Positions 1 through 9,944 of a stretch of DNA of 64,000 nt are shown piece after piece. This stretch comes from Blastobasis lacticolella (lineage: Eukaryota > Arthropoda > Insecta > Lepidoptera > Blastobasidae): contig LR990067.1 in assembly GCA_905147135.1 (NCBI GenBank), forward strand, positions 7,998,001 to 8,062,000. Reading direction: 5' to 3'. A program made the position numbers and the translations under genes. The notes beneath the pieces were generated by a model. That model ran no database searches. It was not told where the DNA came from and saw only the letters and a program-made list of their open reading frames with translations. Position 1 is the first letter of the stretch, and every line of letters starts with the position of its first letter.

Positions 1-64
1 TCAGTTATCTAGCAGCCATAGCACAAGCTTTGCTTAGTTTGGGGCTAGATGGCGCTGTATGAAA
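1..64 (+). repeat. 3' part of tRNA-headed SINE, family H
   Basis: A conserved tail beginning TCAGTTATCTAGCAGCCATA and ending in GGGGCTAGATGGCGC. The same tail occurs at 10252-10320 (minus), 26801-26845 (minus) and 31679-31741 (plus), where it ends a SINE with a tRNA-like head. The head is absent here, possibly beyond the window edge. Confidence 0.7.
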
Positions 65-128
65 CTTTTTTTTAATTTGAGCTGGCGAACGTGAAAAAAA
101 CATATTACGACATGCTCCCAAAAACAGA

Positions 129-330
129 CTTGCGGTCGCCCGGCCTTACCACCCGCGTATCCACATATCCGCGCTGACAAATCTTAATGTCAAAGAAAGT
201 TAGTGAGACACGGTTCCAACCGGCCCATTCCTGCCACGCCGCCGTCGAGACTCACGGTTTCACACACTTGCGGTCGCCCGGTCATACAACCACGCGTATT
301 CACACCTCCGCGCTGACAAATAAATAATAA
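129..330 (+). repeat. Direct repeat of a ~137-base unit
   Basis: ACTTGCGGTCGCCCGG followed by a CGCGTAT and TCCGCGCTGACAAAT block occurs at about 129-189 and again at about 266-322. The segment following the first copy (188-230, ATCTTAATGTCAAAGAAAG onward) recurs at 867-910, so this unit has been copied more than once locally. Confidence 0.6.
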
Positions 331-512
331 TAAATAAATATTTTATTTCATTTTAACAATTTCTGTATCACTAGTGGCAGATGTCTCCTTTTAGGCTAGG
401 CTTAGAAGACACCGCTCTTCTATGGTAACAATGTAGTTGCTCCATCTCTACTTATATTAGATATTAATAGAAAAAAAACCAAAACAAAACATGACATATG
501 AAAGTTTGAATG

Positions 513-556
513 TGTGTGTGTGTGTAAGTGTGTGTATGTGTGTGGTGTGTGTATGT
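513..556. repeat. TG-rich microsatellite
   Basis: Imperfect (TG)n run interrupted by TA and AA steps. Confidence 0.85.
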
Positions 557-559
557 AAG

Positions 560-874
560 TTAGTTCTCAAGTAGAAGCTCAATTTCGTCATATGTTTTTA
601 ATGTAAGCCAGTTTTGTACGGCTTTTTTACATTCGTGGTAGGTTTTAGAAAATCCTAATCTTCTTCTTTGCGTGTCAAATAGTGGCGGGTCAAATTTGCG
701 AGGACCAGTACTCCGCCACTGATACAGCGTCGTTCGGTTCGTAGGGCACGCTGGACAAATCAACAAGTGTGCTGGTGTTTGGGACACCGCACAGGCAAAC
801 CACCGAGCTATAGACACACATTTTCCCGGCCGACTTGGGTCCGGAGTCTGTTCAGAGACAAATCTTAATGTCAA
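560..874 (-). pseudogene. Possible C-terminal remnant of a non-LTR retrotransposon
   Basis: A 104-codon minus-strand frame ending at TAA. It contains TPAHLLICPAC followed by an arginine, resembling the C-terminal Cys-His region of I/jockey/R1-type LINE reverse transcriptases (the HLL..CP pattern). Downstream on the minus strand (559 to about 345) is AT-rich sequence with an A/T-rich tail, as in a LINE 3' end. The family is not certain and no catalytic domain is present. Confidence 0.35.
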
Positions 875-883
875 AGAAAGTTA

Positions 884-1126
884 GTGAGACACGGTTCCAA
901 CCGGCCCATACCTACCTCGCCACGAGTCTCACGTTTTCGTGTGTTACGCAACGCGGGGTCGCCGACCTGCCCGCCGTGCGGCCAGAGATCCGTGGCTGTG
1001 GCGTTTCGCGAACTTTTTTACGATACGTTTCGCCTGATAACTGTTTGGAGGGTTATAGCCGGTTATTTCTGGATTCGACCGGCTGGAGGCAATGATATTT
1101 TTGAAATGTTGCTTGATTTTGTGTAA
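884..1126 (+). pseudogene. Possible LINE C-terminal fragment
   Basis: An 80-codon frame with a C-P-P-C-G cluster, ending in DIFEMLLDFV just before an A-rich stretch. The Cys pair and the hydrophobic last residues followed by poly-A-like sequence recall LINE C-termini, but nothing catalytic is present. Weak call. Confidence 0.2.
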
Positions 1127-1239
1127 AAAAAATTGTATATTGAAATCATTATCTCATTACCCGAGTGCAGAGTATAACTTATGCTTTGGTTTTACTTTAC
1201 TATCGCGTTTGCGTTTACGTGAAAATTAGTATACACAAT

Positions 1240-1570
1240 ACAAATACAATACAAAAACATTTATTTCTCTCAAAAAGGCATTAGGTTTCATTGTTATATA
1301 GATACTTTATACATTGTACATAGCATTCAAATCCTTATTGAGAGCTGGAGTCTGTAGTAGGTTAATGATGAAAACCTGTGTTACAGATCTCCAGGCTCCC
1401 AACCTCCTGAATCTCTTACAATTAAATATTTTCGATAATGTAATCAGAGCAATGTTTAATCGAGAAAATAAAACAACAGTAAAAAAAAAAGATGAAAATG
1501 AAAACCCAGTGTGTGTGTATGTGTATGTGTGTGTGGTGTTTTACTTTCTTCATACTAATTTCGACGCAAA
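1240..1570 (-). repeat. LINE-type 3' end, minus strand, with GT microsatellite
   Basis: Reading leftward on the minus strand the segment ends in an AATAAATG / TTGTATTG A-rich tail (1240-1265). A (GT)n tract at 1509-1540 lies inside it. No coding sequence is visible. Confidence 0.35.
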
Positions 1571-1774
1571 CGCGATATAATAATAAAATCGAAGCAAAAC
1601 TTACACTCAGCCCTCTGCTCTCTTTCTCCACATCGGCATTTTGGAATGACACCAAAGCTAAAATTAAAGGTTAGATAATGTAGAAAACTCCAATACTTTA
1701 AAAATATAAGCTTATGCTATCTACAAGATTCAAGAATGCAGTCTCTGCCTAATGAACCTTCAGATGAACAAAAC

Positions 1775-1812
1775 TTTATACGCGAAGAGGCGTGACGTCA
1801 TATGTATGTAGT
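1775..1812 (+). repeat. Terminal scrap of a LINE family Z copy
   Basis: CGAAGAGGCGTGACGTCATA followed by a TGTATG repeat matches the end of the element seen at 5912-6030, 33200-33330 and 37005-37060. The CRE-like TGACGTCA here is therefore probably repeat-derived. Confidence 0.4.
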
Positions 1813-1815
1813 TAT

Positions 1816-2110
1816 CGCTATAAAAATAAAGTCGGAAAGCGCCGTCTGTCCCTACGCTTAGATCTTTTAAACTACGCAACGGATTTTAATGCGGTTTTCA
1901 ACAAAAGATAAAGAGTGATTCAAGAGAGATTATTTAATCAAGTACACTTGTATGTTTATTGTAAGTAATAAAGTAGTCATCCAACTGAGATGTTTCTTAA
2001 TTTCTTTTGAATACTCCCGTCCTTACAAGAGTAAGGTTCATTTATAAGCTAGAAAAAAAGGGTAGGGTTCAAGTAAGTGTACGCGATTGAAGTCGCATCG
2101 GGTCCTCTAG
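1816..2110 (+). mobile_element. Helitron-like non-autonomous element
   Basis: Family internal sequence (ACTACGCAACGGATTTTAATGCGGTTTTC), then a 3' end with the short hairpin CGCGA/TCGCG-type arms (here GCGATTGAAGTCGC) and a CTAG terminus at 2107-2110. A foreign stretch of about 100 bases (roughly 1928-2035) interrupts it. A 3' hairpin followed by CTRR is the Helitron signature. No helicase is encoded. Confidence 0.65.
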
Positions 2111-2147
2111 TTATAATATTACCAACAACGATTATTCTGTTGCTAGA

Positions 2148-2277
2148 TGTCTAAGGTTGCCTGGAATAAATCGCTTTAAGCGATAAGGCCGCCGGTTGCT
2201 TTTCTTTCTTGTTTCCTGTTTTTGTTTTATTTTATGTATAAGCAATAAAAAATTTCATTCATTTCATTCATTCATTC
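2148..2277 (+). mobile_element. LINE 3' tail
   Basis: AAGCGATAAGGCCGCC followed by a T-rich stretch, an AATAAA and a (CATT)n-like end. A related GATAAGGCCGCC segment is at 5770-5830. A 5'-truncated non-LTR copy with no coding left. Confidence 0.55.
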
Positions 2278-2279
2278 TT

Positions 2280-3030
2280 AATGTGTGACAATAAAACGTA
2301 ATACAACTAGACGAGACTGGACGAGTGGTCGAAATCAAACGAACTGTATCTAATTTATTTAAAACGACTTTCAACTCTGTGTGATATAGACACATCGGCA
2401 ACAATACTGCTCGTATATAACCTCAATAAACAAACAACAGCAGTATTCCGTCAAACCCTCGTCCTCAACAAAAACCTCGCCTCCCGATCACCCCGTCTAC
2501 ATCCATGCGACAAAACGACTAAAGTCGTGCACCACTTGTCGCAGTCCTATCGTATTCACGACCAGACAACCTTGACCTTGCCGGGCGCCCGTTTCTAGAG
2601 CGTCGTCGGTGCCAGCGGGGGCGAGGGGGAGGCCACACTGCAGCGGCTGAGGCGCCGGTGTGGAATTACAATTAGGTCTGTGCTTGTAGACCACGTGTGT
2701 GAAAGTGGCGTCTTTTTATTATGGGAACGCGTTCGAGAGCCGAGAAGTTAGTTGAAGTTTGTATTTTTCTTTACAAAATTATATGTTACATAGGATCTAA
2801 AACTCATCATCGTACACAGAAATGGACAGACATTGCGGGCGCGGAAGAACTGTGTTTAGCCTGGCACAAGACAATATTAGGTTAATTAAGCTGATGGCCA
2901 ACCTCCAGTAGTGGAGTGAGGAGGCACCAGAAGATCATCCACAATTGGACTTGAGACTCTTCAACATTTACCATAAGCACAATATGTCGCAGCCAAAATG
3001 AAGAAGTAGGGGCATACAGAGACCTTTTCG
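2280..3030. other. No firm gene; GC-rich island at 2490-2700
   Basis: Mostly unique sequence. The GC-rich block 2497-2694 has a 65-codon minus-strand frame opening only with GTG and rich in Pro/Gly/Cys. It has a mild coding-like base pattern but no recognised family, and no convincing splice sites were established. Confidence 0.3.
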
Positions 3031-3033
3031 TTA

Positions 3034-3108
3034 TCATCATACGGTAAGACAAACAGGCAAGCGGGCCACCTGATGGAATGTGGTCACCGCTAAGTATAGA
3101 CATTAGAC
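3034..3108 (-). mobile_element. SINE C / LINE D2 3' tail fragment
   Basis: Matches the shared tail (GGCAAACAGGCAAGCGGGCC, CACCTGATGGAA) seen at 12720-12790, 20670-20750 and elsewhere. Confidence 0.7.
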
Positions 3109-3412
3109 ACAAGTCCGAATATTAAATACACCTGAGTTACAGGAAATAGAATCCAACATTAAGCATATCTCATGTTGCCACAGTTCGCATAAACCCAAAG
3201 GTATCTAAACCCTTAAAGGTGTTATTAAGACACACGATTTTATCAAACACACAACGTAGAGGATCCTTGTAATGTATCTAAAGCTAGACGATCACGATGT
3301 ATGGCCAATGTATTTTTTGTGTAAGTTGCACGTCTTATAGCTAGAGACATCTCTGTCTTGTAAGTAGGTGATTTAGTATTTAGGGTCAGGGGTAGGAGGG
3401 TGTTACAGGGAC

Positions 3413-3608
3413 ACGTAGCACTGGCAGCAAAAAGGCAAATGCTCATTCGCCTAAGCCACGATTCCCTAAATCCCCGCCCCATAGAGCTCTGGAGATCTTA
3501 CTCAACGGCAGGAACACAATATTAATTAAAATAGTATTGTTTGGGTGCGGTATCCTGTAAGGTGGAGGTACTTCCTTAGTCGGGGGGCTGCAATTCGAAC
3601 GGGTTATG
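3413..3608 (-). mobile_element. SINE C, 5' portion
   Basis: Diverged copy of the family body: GGCAGCAAAAAGGCAAATGC, the CCCCGCCCCATAGAGC block, TAAGGTGGAGGTACTTCC and a final TCGAAC. It lacks the 3' tail. Confidence 0.7.
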
Positions 3609-4864
3609 CCCTTCCGGCTACCGGTACCTCTATTGTGTCCAAAATACACTTACGAACTTGACTATCGAACCACCCCACGTTTTTCATATACTCTCTAACA
3701 TTTCTGGCGGTATAGGTTTTCGCGGTTTGATAGCCAATAAGACAATGATTATTTCTGTATTTAATTAATTTCGTACAGAAGATTGGCATATTGGTTCGAT
3801 AGTTAAGGTTCGAATCTTGAATTTTTTTAAACTACTGAAGTGTCCAACAAGCTTACGACCATCGCTTGTTGGCCACCCTAATAGGTATTTACCGAGTTGT
3901 TCCTAATGTGTTAATTTTATAACACGGCGCTTCCAATATGGCTATAGATTTACACCTACAAAGAACTCGTTCCTCTGCGTAGCGTACAACAATTCAAACA
4001 TACTAGACGGTTCTTGTCACGATTTTAATGAAACTAAGCCACGAACTATCTCGATTAAATTGGTATTAAAATAGAAAAACACTGCATAGAAATGAATGTA
4101 TGCTTATGTGTAATCTTTACTTGTAAGTAGTCTTCCTGCACCGCATACCTTTTGTCAACTGTTATCTCTCCTGGTAGACTGGTAGATAATGCTATTTTAG
4201 CTTTAAGTCCGCCAATGTACTGTTTGTGCATGAAGTATAAATAAATATGTATTAATGAATGACATATAAATGTGGAAGAGGCGAAACAGGTGTTTCAGGA
4301 TCGAAGCTTCAGACACGTCTCTGCCTTCTATAAGACACGGCCATGAGTGTGTATGTAAAGTTAATTTATTATATAATATATGTGTACTTTGTCATATTTT
4401 ACTAGTGATTATTTTAATATGTATAGAAAACCATTCTTTGTTATTTAAGATCTGTAATTTCTCGCCTGAAACACAGGGTATCATATTATCCAAGCTCAGG
4501 CAAAAAAAAATGTTTTATTTTTACCTTTTACGTGTTTTTTATATCTAAAATTGAAATGTATTTTACAAGATTTAATAAACTTTTTAATTTTTATTATAAT
4601 AAACATATGCATCGAAATCTTCGATCATAAAAAAATCATCACCATTATTTGCCCTTATCCCATTCATTTAGGGTCGGAACAGTACAGATACACATTAAAA
4701 GGAAAGGTACCAAACCGACGCCGGCAACATCTACGCTTCATACACTCAAGTCTCGTCTAACAAAAACGAAACACCGCAGTTGCGTTGTCTCTACGAGGAC
4801 TTTTCGAATTCCGTAACAGAGGACCGACATAACGAATCAGTCAACAGCGTATCCGACCTACCTT
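3609..4864. other. Mostly unique AT-rich sequence
   Basis: Contains a diverged copy of repeat G (about 4015-4085, minus) and, at 4650-4690, a CCCTTATCCCATTCATTT motif shared with 7390-7420. Several A/T-rich frames are present but none resembles a protein. Confidence 0.4.
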
Positions 4865-5032
4865 AACCAGTATAAGCTGAACTAGCGTCTCTATAGACGC
4901 GCATAGCAACGTTAGTTTCTTACATACTGGTTTCGTGTAAGTCTCGATCTACACAAAACCAGTATAAGCTGAGCTAGCATATCTATAGCAACACATAGCA
5001 ACGTTAGCGCCTTCTATACTGGTTTCGTGTAG
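4865..5032 (+). repeat. Two tandem ~84-base foldback units (family I)
   Basis: Unit 2 (4949-5032) has 18-base terminal inverted repeats, CTACACAAAACCAGTATA against TATACTGGTTTCGTGTAG, with one mismatch. Unit 1 (4865 to about 4941) is the same element in the same orientation with a degraded left end. Diverged single copies occur at 8639-8716 and 27154-27231. Confidence 0.75.
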
Positions 5033-5286
5033 GTCTTCGACGCAAGACCAACGCTCATTATAACTCCCGTCGGAGGTGCGTTACCTCATAGCTGCGCGTA
5101 AACTCCGTCGACCTTGAAAGGCGCGGTCACCGCGGCTCGGTCGCGGGCTTATTCCGAGAGTCTTAAAGCGATGGTTGTACAACGGTATCGAGAATCGGAG
5201 CTACGCGAGCGATGTCTAATCTAGTATCCATACAAACAGGCACAGCATTTTTTCAAATTCGTTAACGTAGTCTGTATTTCACATAT

Positions 5287-5331
5287 GTTTTCCATATAAT
5301 ATTCAAATATTTTGAATATTATATGGAAAAC
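5287..5331. repeat. Perfect 45-base palindrome
   Basis: Arms 5287-5307 and 5311-5331 are 21 bases each and perfectly complementary (GTTTTCCATATAATATTCAAA), separated by TAT. It is not part of any repeat family recognised elsewhere in the window. Confidence 0.95.
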
Positions 5332-5384
5332 ACCAATGGGATTATACTTCACTCTAAAGTGGCATAACCCATCCAAGATTATTA

Positions 5385-5507
5385 TTTTTTATTATTTAAC
5401 TGTGGTGTCTCGTAAATGGCTGATAGAAATTATGCTATTGTACTTATCTTATTGTTGTAAGCTGTGAGACAGTCAAATAAAATAAAATAAAATAAAATAA
5501 AATAAGA
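5385..5507 (+). mobile_element. LINE-type 3' tail with (AAAAT)n
   Basis: TTGTTGTAAGCTGTGAGACA followed by about six AAAAT units (5475-5507), as in 3' ends of truncated non-LTR elements. Confidence 0.5.
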
Positions 5508-5911
5508 TTAAAATTAAATATGTGCAAGGCAAACGAAAATAAGTCATCTATAAGTATAGCAAATAAAATAACAGTTTAGAAATAGGCACCCCTCACTCAA
5601 CAGTAAAACACGATACTGTCAGAGAAAAAGCAAGTCAAAGTCCAGTCTAGACAGTTAAAAAAACTGTCCAGATTTTTGGCAGCGACGCTTGCCATTTCTT
5701 GCAATGCAGAGAATTTGCTGCAAAGTGGTAAAAAAACCAGTGAAGGACATGGAATATTAGTAACAGTTGTGTGATAAGGCCGCCCTTTGCAGTGTCATTC
5801 TTCGATCTTCATTCAAACAAACAGGAACTTTGAATTAAGATACCCACCGGATGACGAAAAATAACATTAGCTCGATGAAATTACGATCGCAGGCCGCATA
5901 TTTTTAGGTTG
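5508..5911. other. No gene recognised
   Basis: AT-rich. Only a GATAAGGCCGCC LINE-like scrap near 5772-5830 is recognised. Confidence 0.4.
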
Positions 5912-6030
5912 ATGAATGTGTTGAGAAGTGAGAGAGATTTGTCAGGACCGTAGCAAATGGAACGATGTGGTCTTTGGGAATAAGTCTTCTTCCCGGGAAG
6001 AAGGAAAGAAGACGGGACGTTATGCATGTA
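5912..6030 (+). mobile_element. LINE family Z C-terminal fragment
   Basis: GTGAGAGAGATTTGTCAGGA, then an ACCGTAGCAAATGGA-type block and a GGGACGTTATGCATGTATG end. The better copy at 33200-33330 reads EEVRDVCQD on the plus strand. It includes an 18-base palindrome CTTCTTCCCGGGAAGAAG at 5986-6003. Confidence 0.5.
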
Positions 6031-6379
6031 TGTATATTTTTAGCTTTTCTTTAACTTGCACTGTTCGTATGTAAATTGTCCGTCAAAATTTGCACAAAAT
6101 TTTTCGTTGGAATCCGATTGCGCTGAAATTTGGTATACCTATGTAACTTGGATGACAATACATTAATATGGCACCATGGAGCTGGTCATAGGAACTAATG
6201 AACGCAATAAGGTAACCCTTTCGTGTATGTGCTCTTTGGAATGTTCTTGATGAGTAGGTACTATATAACTATAGATTTCTTTTTCATTTAAGAACTTATT
6301 AAGGCAAATCTCATACTTCAAAATCCTTCCCATTTATGGGGCCAAACAAAAAAATAACAATCCATCACCATAGGTACTA

Positions 6380-6576
6380 CTGCCTTCACAGAATACGCCT
6401 CCGCGTCTACAGTTACGCCGTACTTCGCCTCCGAGGCGGATTGTAAGGCTACATTGTTTAAAAAAATAAGCCACAGCCCACCGTTGGCTTGGTAGACGTA
6501 GCTGTGGTAGATAAATATACTCTCAAGTCAACAGCCACCACCGCAGCGAACACGATATGTGGGTTTACTGCTTGTA
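6380..6576 (+). repeat. Repeat family R, copy 1
   Basis: Begins GCCTTCACAGAATACGCC and includes AAGCCACAGCCCACCGTTGG. About 85-90% like 7632-7828 by eye, same orientation. Part of the family also occurs inverted at 32415-32562. Class unknown. Confidence 0.75.
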
Positions 6577-6657
6577 TTATTATCCATTAATTCTAAAACT
6601 TAACTTACTGTTAAATCACGTTAAGCATACTGCGACACAAGATTGCCTTAGTGCAGG

Positions 6658-7309
6658 TAGGGTTGCCAACCCTACTATATAATATAGTATCCTACTATAT
6701 TAGGTGTCTACCTACTATATATTATAAATTAAAATATAGTAGGCGAAACTACTATATTTAATTAGCACAACATTACCACCATAGAATTACCACTTACCGC
6801 AAAACGGAACGCATCCATAAGATCCTCAAAACAATTTTTTCCTGATACAAATCGAATATTTCAGGGGGTCTAAAAAGGCCACATTAGCGTTTCTTAATAT
6901 GATTCATATTAATTTGTAACAATCTTATCTGCAGCGTCGCTGTTGTTGACATTAACATGACAATTCAAAATGGCGTCACTTAGTTTCAGTATTGGCCACC
7001 GGATCAGATAAGTTTGTTGCACTCTTATATGAATCATAATATGAAACGCTAATGTGGCCTTTTTAGACCCCCTGAACGATCTTGAGTCTTGACATTTGTA
7101 TGACGTGACGTCAAACTTAAGTCAAATAAAACAAAACAGCTATGAAACTTAATGTAGAAGAATTTAAGAAATAATAATATACGAGTAGGTACGTACATTT
7201 TATTTAAAAACCTACTATATTTTTTTTTATTAAGTCCTTACCTACTATATTTTTATGGCTTCTAAACCCGAAAATACTATATTTGGTCTAAAAAAAGTTG
7301 GCAACCCTA
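6658..7309. mobile_element. hAT-like MITE J, copy 1 (652 bases, with nested element K)
   Basis: Terminal inverted repeats TAGGGTTGCCAAC / GTTGGCAACCCTA are flanked by perfect 8-base direct repeats AGTGCAGG (6650-6657 and 7310-7317). An 8-base duplication is typical of hAT transposons. Subterminal regions are rich in CTACTATAT repeats. No transposase frame. A second copy is at 50020-50436. Confidence 0.85.
6862..7074. mobile_element. Foldback element K nested in MITE J
   Basis: 213 bases with long inverted arms (about 50 bases each, few mismatches) beginning CAGGGGGTCTAAAAAGGCC. The empty site is preserved in the other MITE J copy (minus strand, about 50260-50275), which lacks this block. No target duplication is apparent on comparison. 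Confidence 0.85.
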
Positions 7310-7369
7310 AGTGCAGGGTCCACAGTTAATTTACGTAGGTATTTACCATTCTTGTTACTTGTACCTACT

Positions 7370-7600
7370 TGTATGTAACCTATTCATTTGCCTGCCCTTA
7401 TCCCATTCATTTGGGGTCGGCACAGTGTGTTTTGTTTCTCCATTCATCCCTATCCCTATCGAATCTTGCCACAAATTGGGGCTACTTTCAGGCTTCCTCT
7501 TATGTATTCATCATAACATCCTCATCTCACTTGCATGCAATCGTCTTTCATCTGCTACCTTATAGAGTAGACCAACACTCCGATTCTTGTATGTAACCTA
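7370..7600 (+). repeat. Repeat containing CCCTTATCCCATTCATTT
   Basis: Longer copy of the motif seen at 4650-4690, each followed by GGGTCGG. Probably a fragment of a dispersed retroelement. The overlapping 84- and 75-codon frames are not protein-like. Confidence 0.35.
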
Positions 7601-7631
7601 TTAAGGTAAATAAATTCATTCTTATTCCTGC

Positions 7632-7828
7632 AGCCTTCACAGAATACGCCTACGCGTCTACAGTTACGCCGTTCTTCGCCTCCGAGGCGGATTGTAAGAC
7701 TATATTGTTTAAAAAAACAAGCCACAGCCCACCGTTGGCTTGGTAGATTTAGCTGTGGTACATAAAGATACTCTCAAGTCAACAGCCACCACCGCAGTGA
7801 AATGATATGTGGGTCTACTGTTTGTTCT
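7632..7828 (+). repeat. Repeat family R, copy 2
   Basis: Same start and order of blocks as 6380-6576, with scattered substitutions. The two copies flank MITE J. Confidence 0.75.
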
Positions 7829-7844
7829 GCAATTGGTATTATAT

Positions 7845-8255
7845 TTGCAGGTCTCTGACCTATACGTGGGCTGAAAATGTTTGAAGTATAGTAGATATCT
7901 TACCATACTCAGTATTTGTAAAAAAAGATTAAAAGAGCATTATCTTTCCACTCGCAATCCATAATATTATATATTTATAGGTATTAATTTAGTATTTGTG
8001 TTATTTATTATATATTTAGGTAATATTACTATTATATATATAGATACTTATTCAAGTAATTCAATTATATTATATTTTTGGGTGCACGTCATATCTGCCT
8101 CTCTATTCTAGCCCTCTCTCTTCGGTAGGTGTGCTGTAAGACATTTCTTTTTAGAAATAAGCTGTACCTTTTGTGATTGTTATCTTTATGTTCATATTAT
8201 TGTAACTTTCTTTGTGCACATAAAATGGTTAAATAAATAAACAAATAAATAGTTC
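7845..8255 (+). mobile_element. LINE 3' untranslated tail
   Basis: AT-rich sequence with TTTTTAGAAATAAGCTGTACC and an (AAATAAAC)n-like end at 8233-8251, typical of a truncated lepidopteran LINE 3' end. Confidence 0.45.
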
Positions 8256-8472
8256 AAAACAATAGTCGCTTCCCGCCATCTGTCGTCTTGTACGCTTCTT
8301 TGTAACTACGCAACGGATTTTCATGCGGTTTTTAACAATAGATAGAATTATTCAAGAGGAAGGTGGAAGAAAAAGAGTGTAGGTTGGGGTAGAGTAGCTG
8401 TAAGGTGAGTGTTGGAAGGATATAGGTTAGGTGTAGCACGCCACGTGAACGAAATCGCGCTGGGTCCACTAG
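8256..8472 (+). mobile_element. Helitron-like element, copy
   Basis: AACTACGCAACGGATTTTCA ... GAACGAAATCGCGCTGGG ending CTAG at 8469-8472. Same family as 1816-2110. Confidence 0.7.
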
Positions 8473-8638
8473 TTATCTGATATATTAGGCTTAAAGATAT
8501 TTATTCTCACGAAAGTTTTCTTCACGTGGAAGGGAGATAAGAAACAAATTAACCTCTCTTGTCCATCCATTGAACTAGGTACTTATTTAATATTCTATTC
8601 AAGTTCCAACCTTTACCAAAAGTTAGTACAGAAGGCCG

Positions 8639-8716
8639 AACCAGTACAAAAAGAGCTAATATGGCAATGCGCATCCATAGAGTTGCTAATTCATCTTATA
8701 CTGGTTTTGTGTAGGT
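8639..8716 (+). repeat. Family I foldback unit, diverged
   Basis: GAACCAGTACAAAAAGAGCT ... CTTATACTGGTTTTGTGTAG. Same architecture as 4949-5032. Confidence 0.6.
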
Positions 8717-8875
8717 TGATGCGTAGCCTTCGGAACCTATATTATCATAATTACGATAATAAGCTATCCGACTTATATCAGAAAATCCTTGACAAAGTTT
8801 ATTTAATTAAAAATATTAAATTACACATAAATCTGTTACTGTACTGTATCATTATGTCATGTTTGTGTACAATCA

Positions 8876-9073
8876 CTACATAGTATAAAACAAAGTCGCT
8901 TTCGCTGTCCCTATGTCCCTTTGTATGCTTAAATCTTTGAAACTACGCAACGGATTTTGATGCGGTTTTCAACAATACATAGAGCGATTCACGAGGAAGG
9001 TTTATAAGCAAGAAAAAAGGGTAAGTAGGGGTAAAGCAGGTGTCCGCGAACGAAGTCGCGCCGGGTCCACTAG
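8876..9073 (+). mobile_element. Helitron-like element, near full-length copy
   Basis: ACATAGTATAAAACAAAGTC at the 5' side, GCGAACGAAGTCGCGCCGGG hairpin, CTAG at 9070-9073. Shows the family order clearly in under 200 bases. Confidence 0.75.
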
Positions 9074-9079
9074 TAAAAA

Positions 9080-9688
9080 TTGAAGTTCAAAACCTACAAT
9101 CGCCATCTTAGAGATAGAGGCCGGTTACTACTCCTTCGAGTACAATCTCTCGCATGCACCCGTGGTTGCTTCAAACACGCCGCAGCCAGAATCTGGAACG
9201 ACCTCCCACCTCCAGTGCGAGCAACTTCATCCCTTCCTACATTCCGCAACGAATGTGCAAAATGGCTGTTGCGAATCTATTCACGGGCTGCTGGAGTGAA
9301 GGTCTAGACCACGGTTTCTGGTGATGTTCAATTATCTAATTATTCAATTCTCTAATTCTCTTAGTAATACCTAAAGTTTATTTTAATTTTTTTTAAGCCA
9401 TTATAATTGTATATCTCATATTAATACCTTTACACTGTAAGTTTATTTTAATTAATTGTTTGTGCCATTTTAACTGTATAATTGTGTATGTATGTATATT
9501 TAAACTTTACGTTGTTATTTTTAGTCTTAAGTCTGGCCATGACAGAATACCAGCGGGTGTGGGTTCTACCTGCACCCAAACGCTGAGTCGTGGACCATTT
9601 TGTCTATACTAATAAATAATCTCAAAATATATTGATACAAACCTGTAAATTTTTAGACAAATAAATATTTCTATTTCTATTTCTATAA
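9080..9688 (+). pseudogene. CR1/L2-like LINE, C-terminus and 3' UTR
   Basis: A 75-codon frame reads HAAARIWNDLPPPVRATSSL and continues TFRNECAKWLL, the conserved C-terminal block (R..a..WN.LP..vR...s...F) of CR1/L2/Rex-type LINE reverse transcriptases. A 380-base AT-rich 3' UTR follows, ending in a (TTTCTA)n tail at 9667-9687. Truncated 5'; the catalytic domain is missing. Confidence 0.7.
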
Positions 9689-9749
9689 AGAATAAAGAAA
9701 GAATAAATCCTCCTAGAATATTTTATAGTAAATTATTTTCTAAATTTTA

Positions 9750-9905
9750 TTTACTGAACCGATTTTAACTAAACAAAGCTGAACCACCCCGATTAAACTG
9801 GCTTCCAGTCCAAATGAAAGCAACCGCACCGAAATCGATCAAGCCCAACGCAACTACGATGCCCCAGACACACAGATACCCACGTAACACCACCCAACAC
9901 CCGGT
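9750..9905 (-). repeat. Repeat family G, diverged copy
   Basis: ACTGAACCGATTTTAACTAA, GATTAAACTGGCTT and CTACGATGCCCCAGACACAC correspond to the order seen in the better copy at 50530-50795. Confidence 0.6.
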
Positions 9906-9944
9906 GTGATCAGGTGTAGGACTCCGTCAAGCCTAAACAGTCCA

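Noticed and set aside
513..1540. CRISPR-like or satellite array from the TG runs and short repeats
   Set aside because: Simple microsatellites and a few local direct repeats without regular spacers; eukaryotic context.
1793..1800. TGACGTCA as a CRE in a possible promoter
   Set aside because: It lies in the end of a LINE Z copy (GGCGTGACGTCATA...), so it is probably repeat sequence.
5986..6003. 18-base palindrome CTTCTTCCCGGGAAGAAG as a protein-binding operator
   Set aside because: It falls in the LINE Z end, where related copies read TTCGGGAAGAAG; the symmetry probably arose by a few substitutions.
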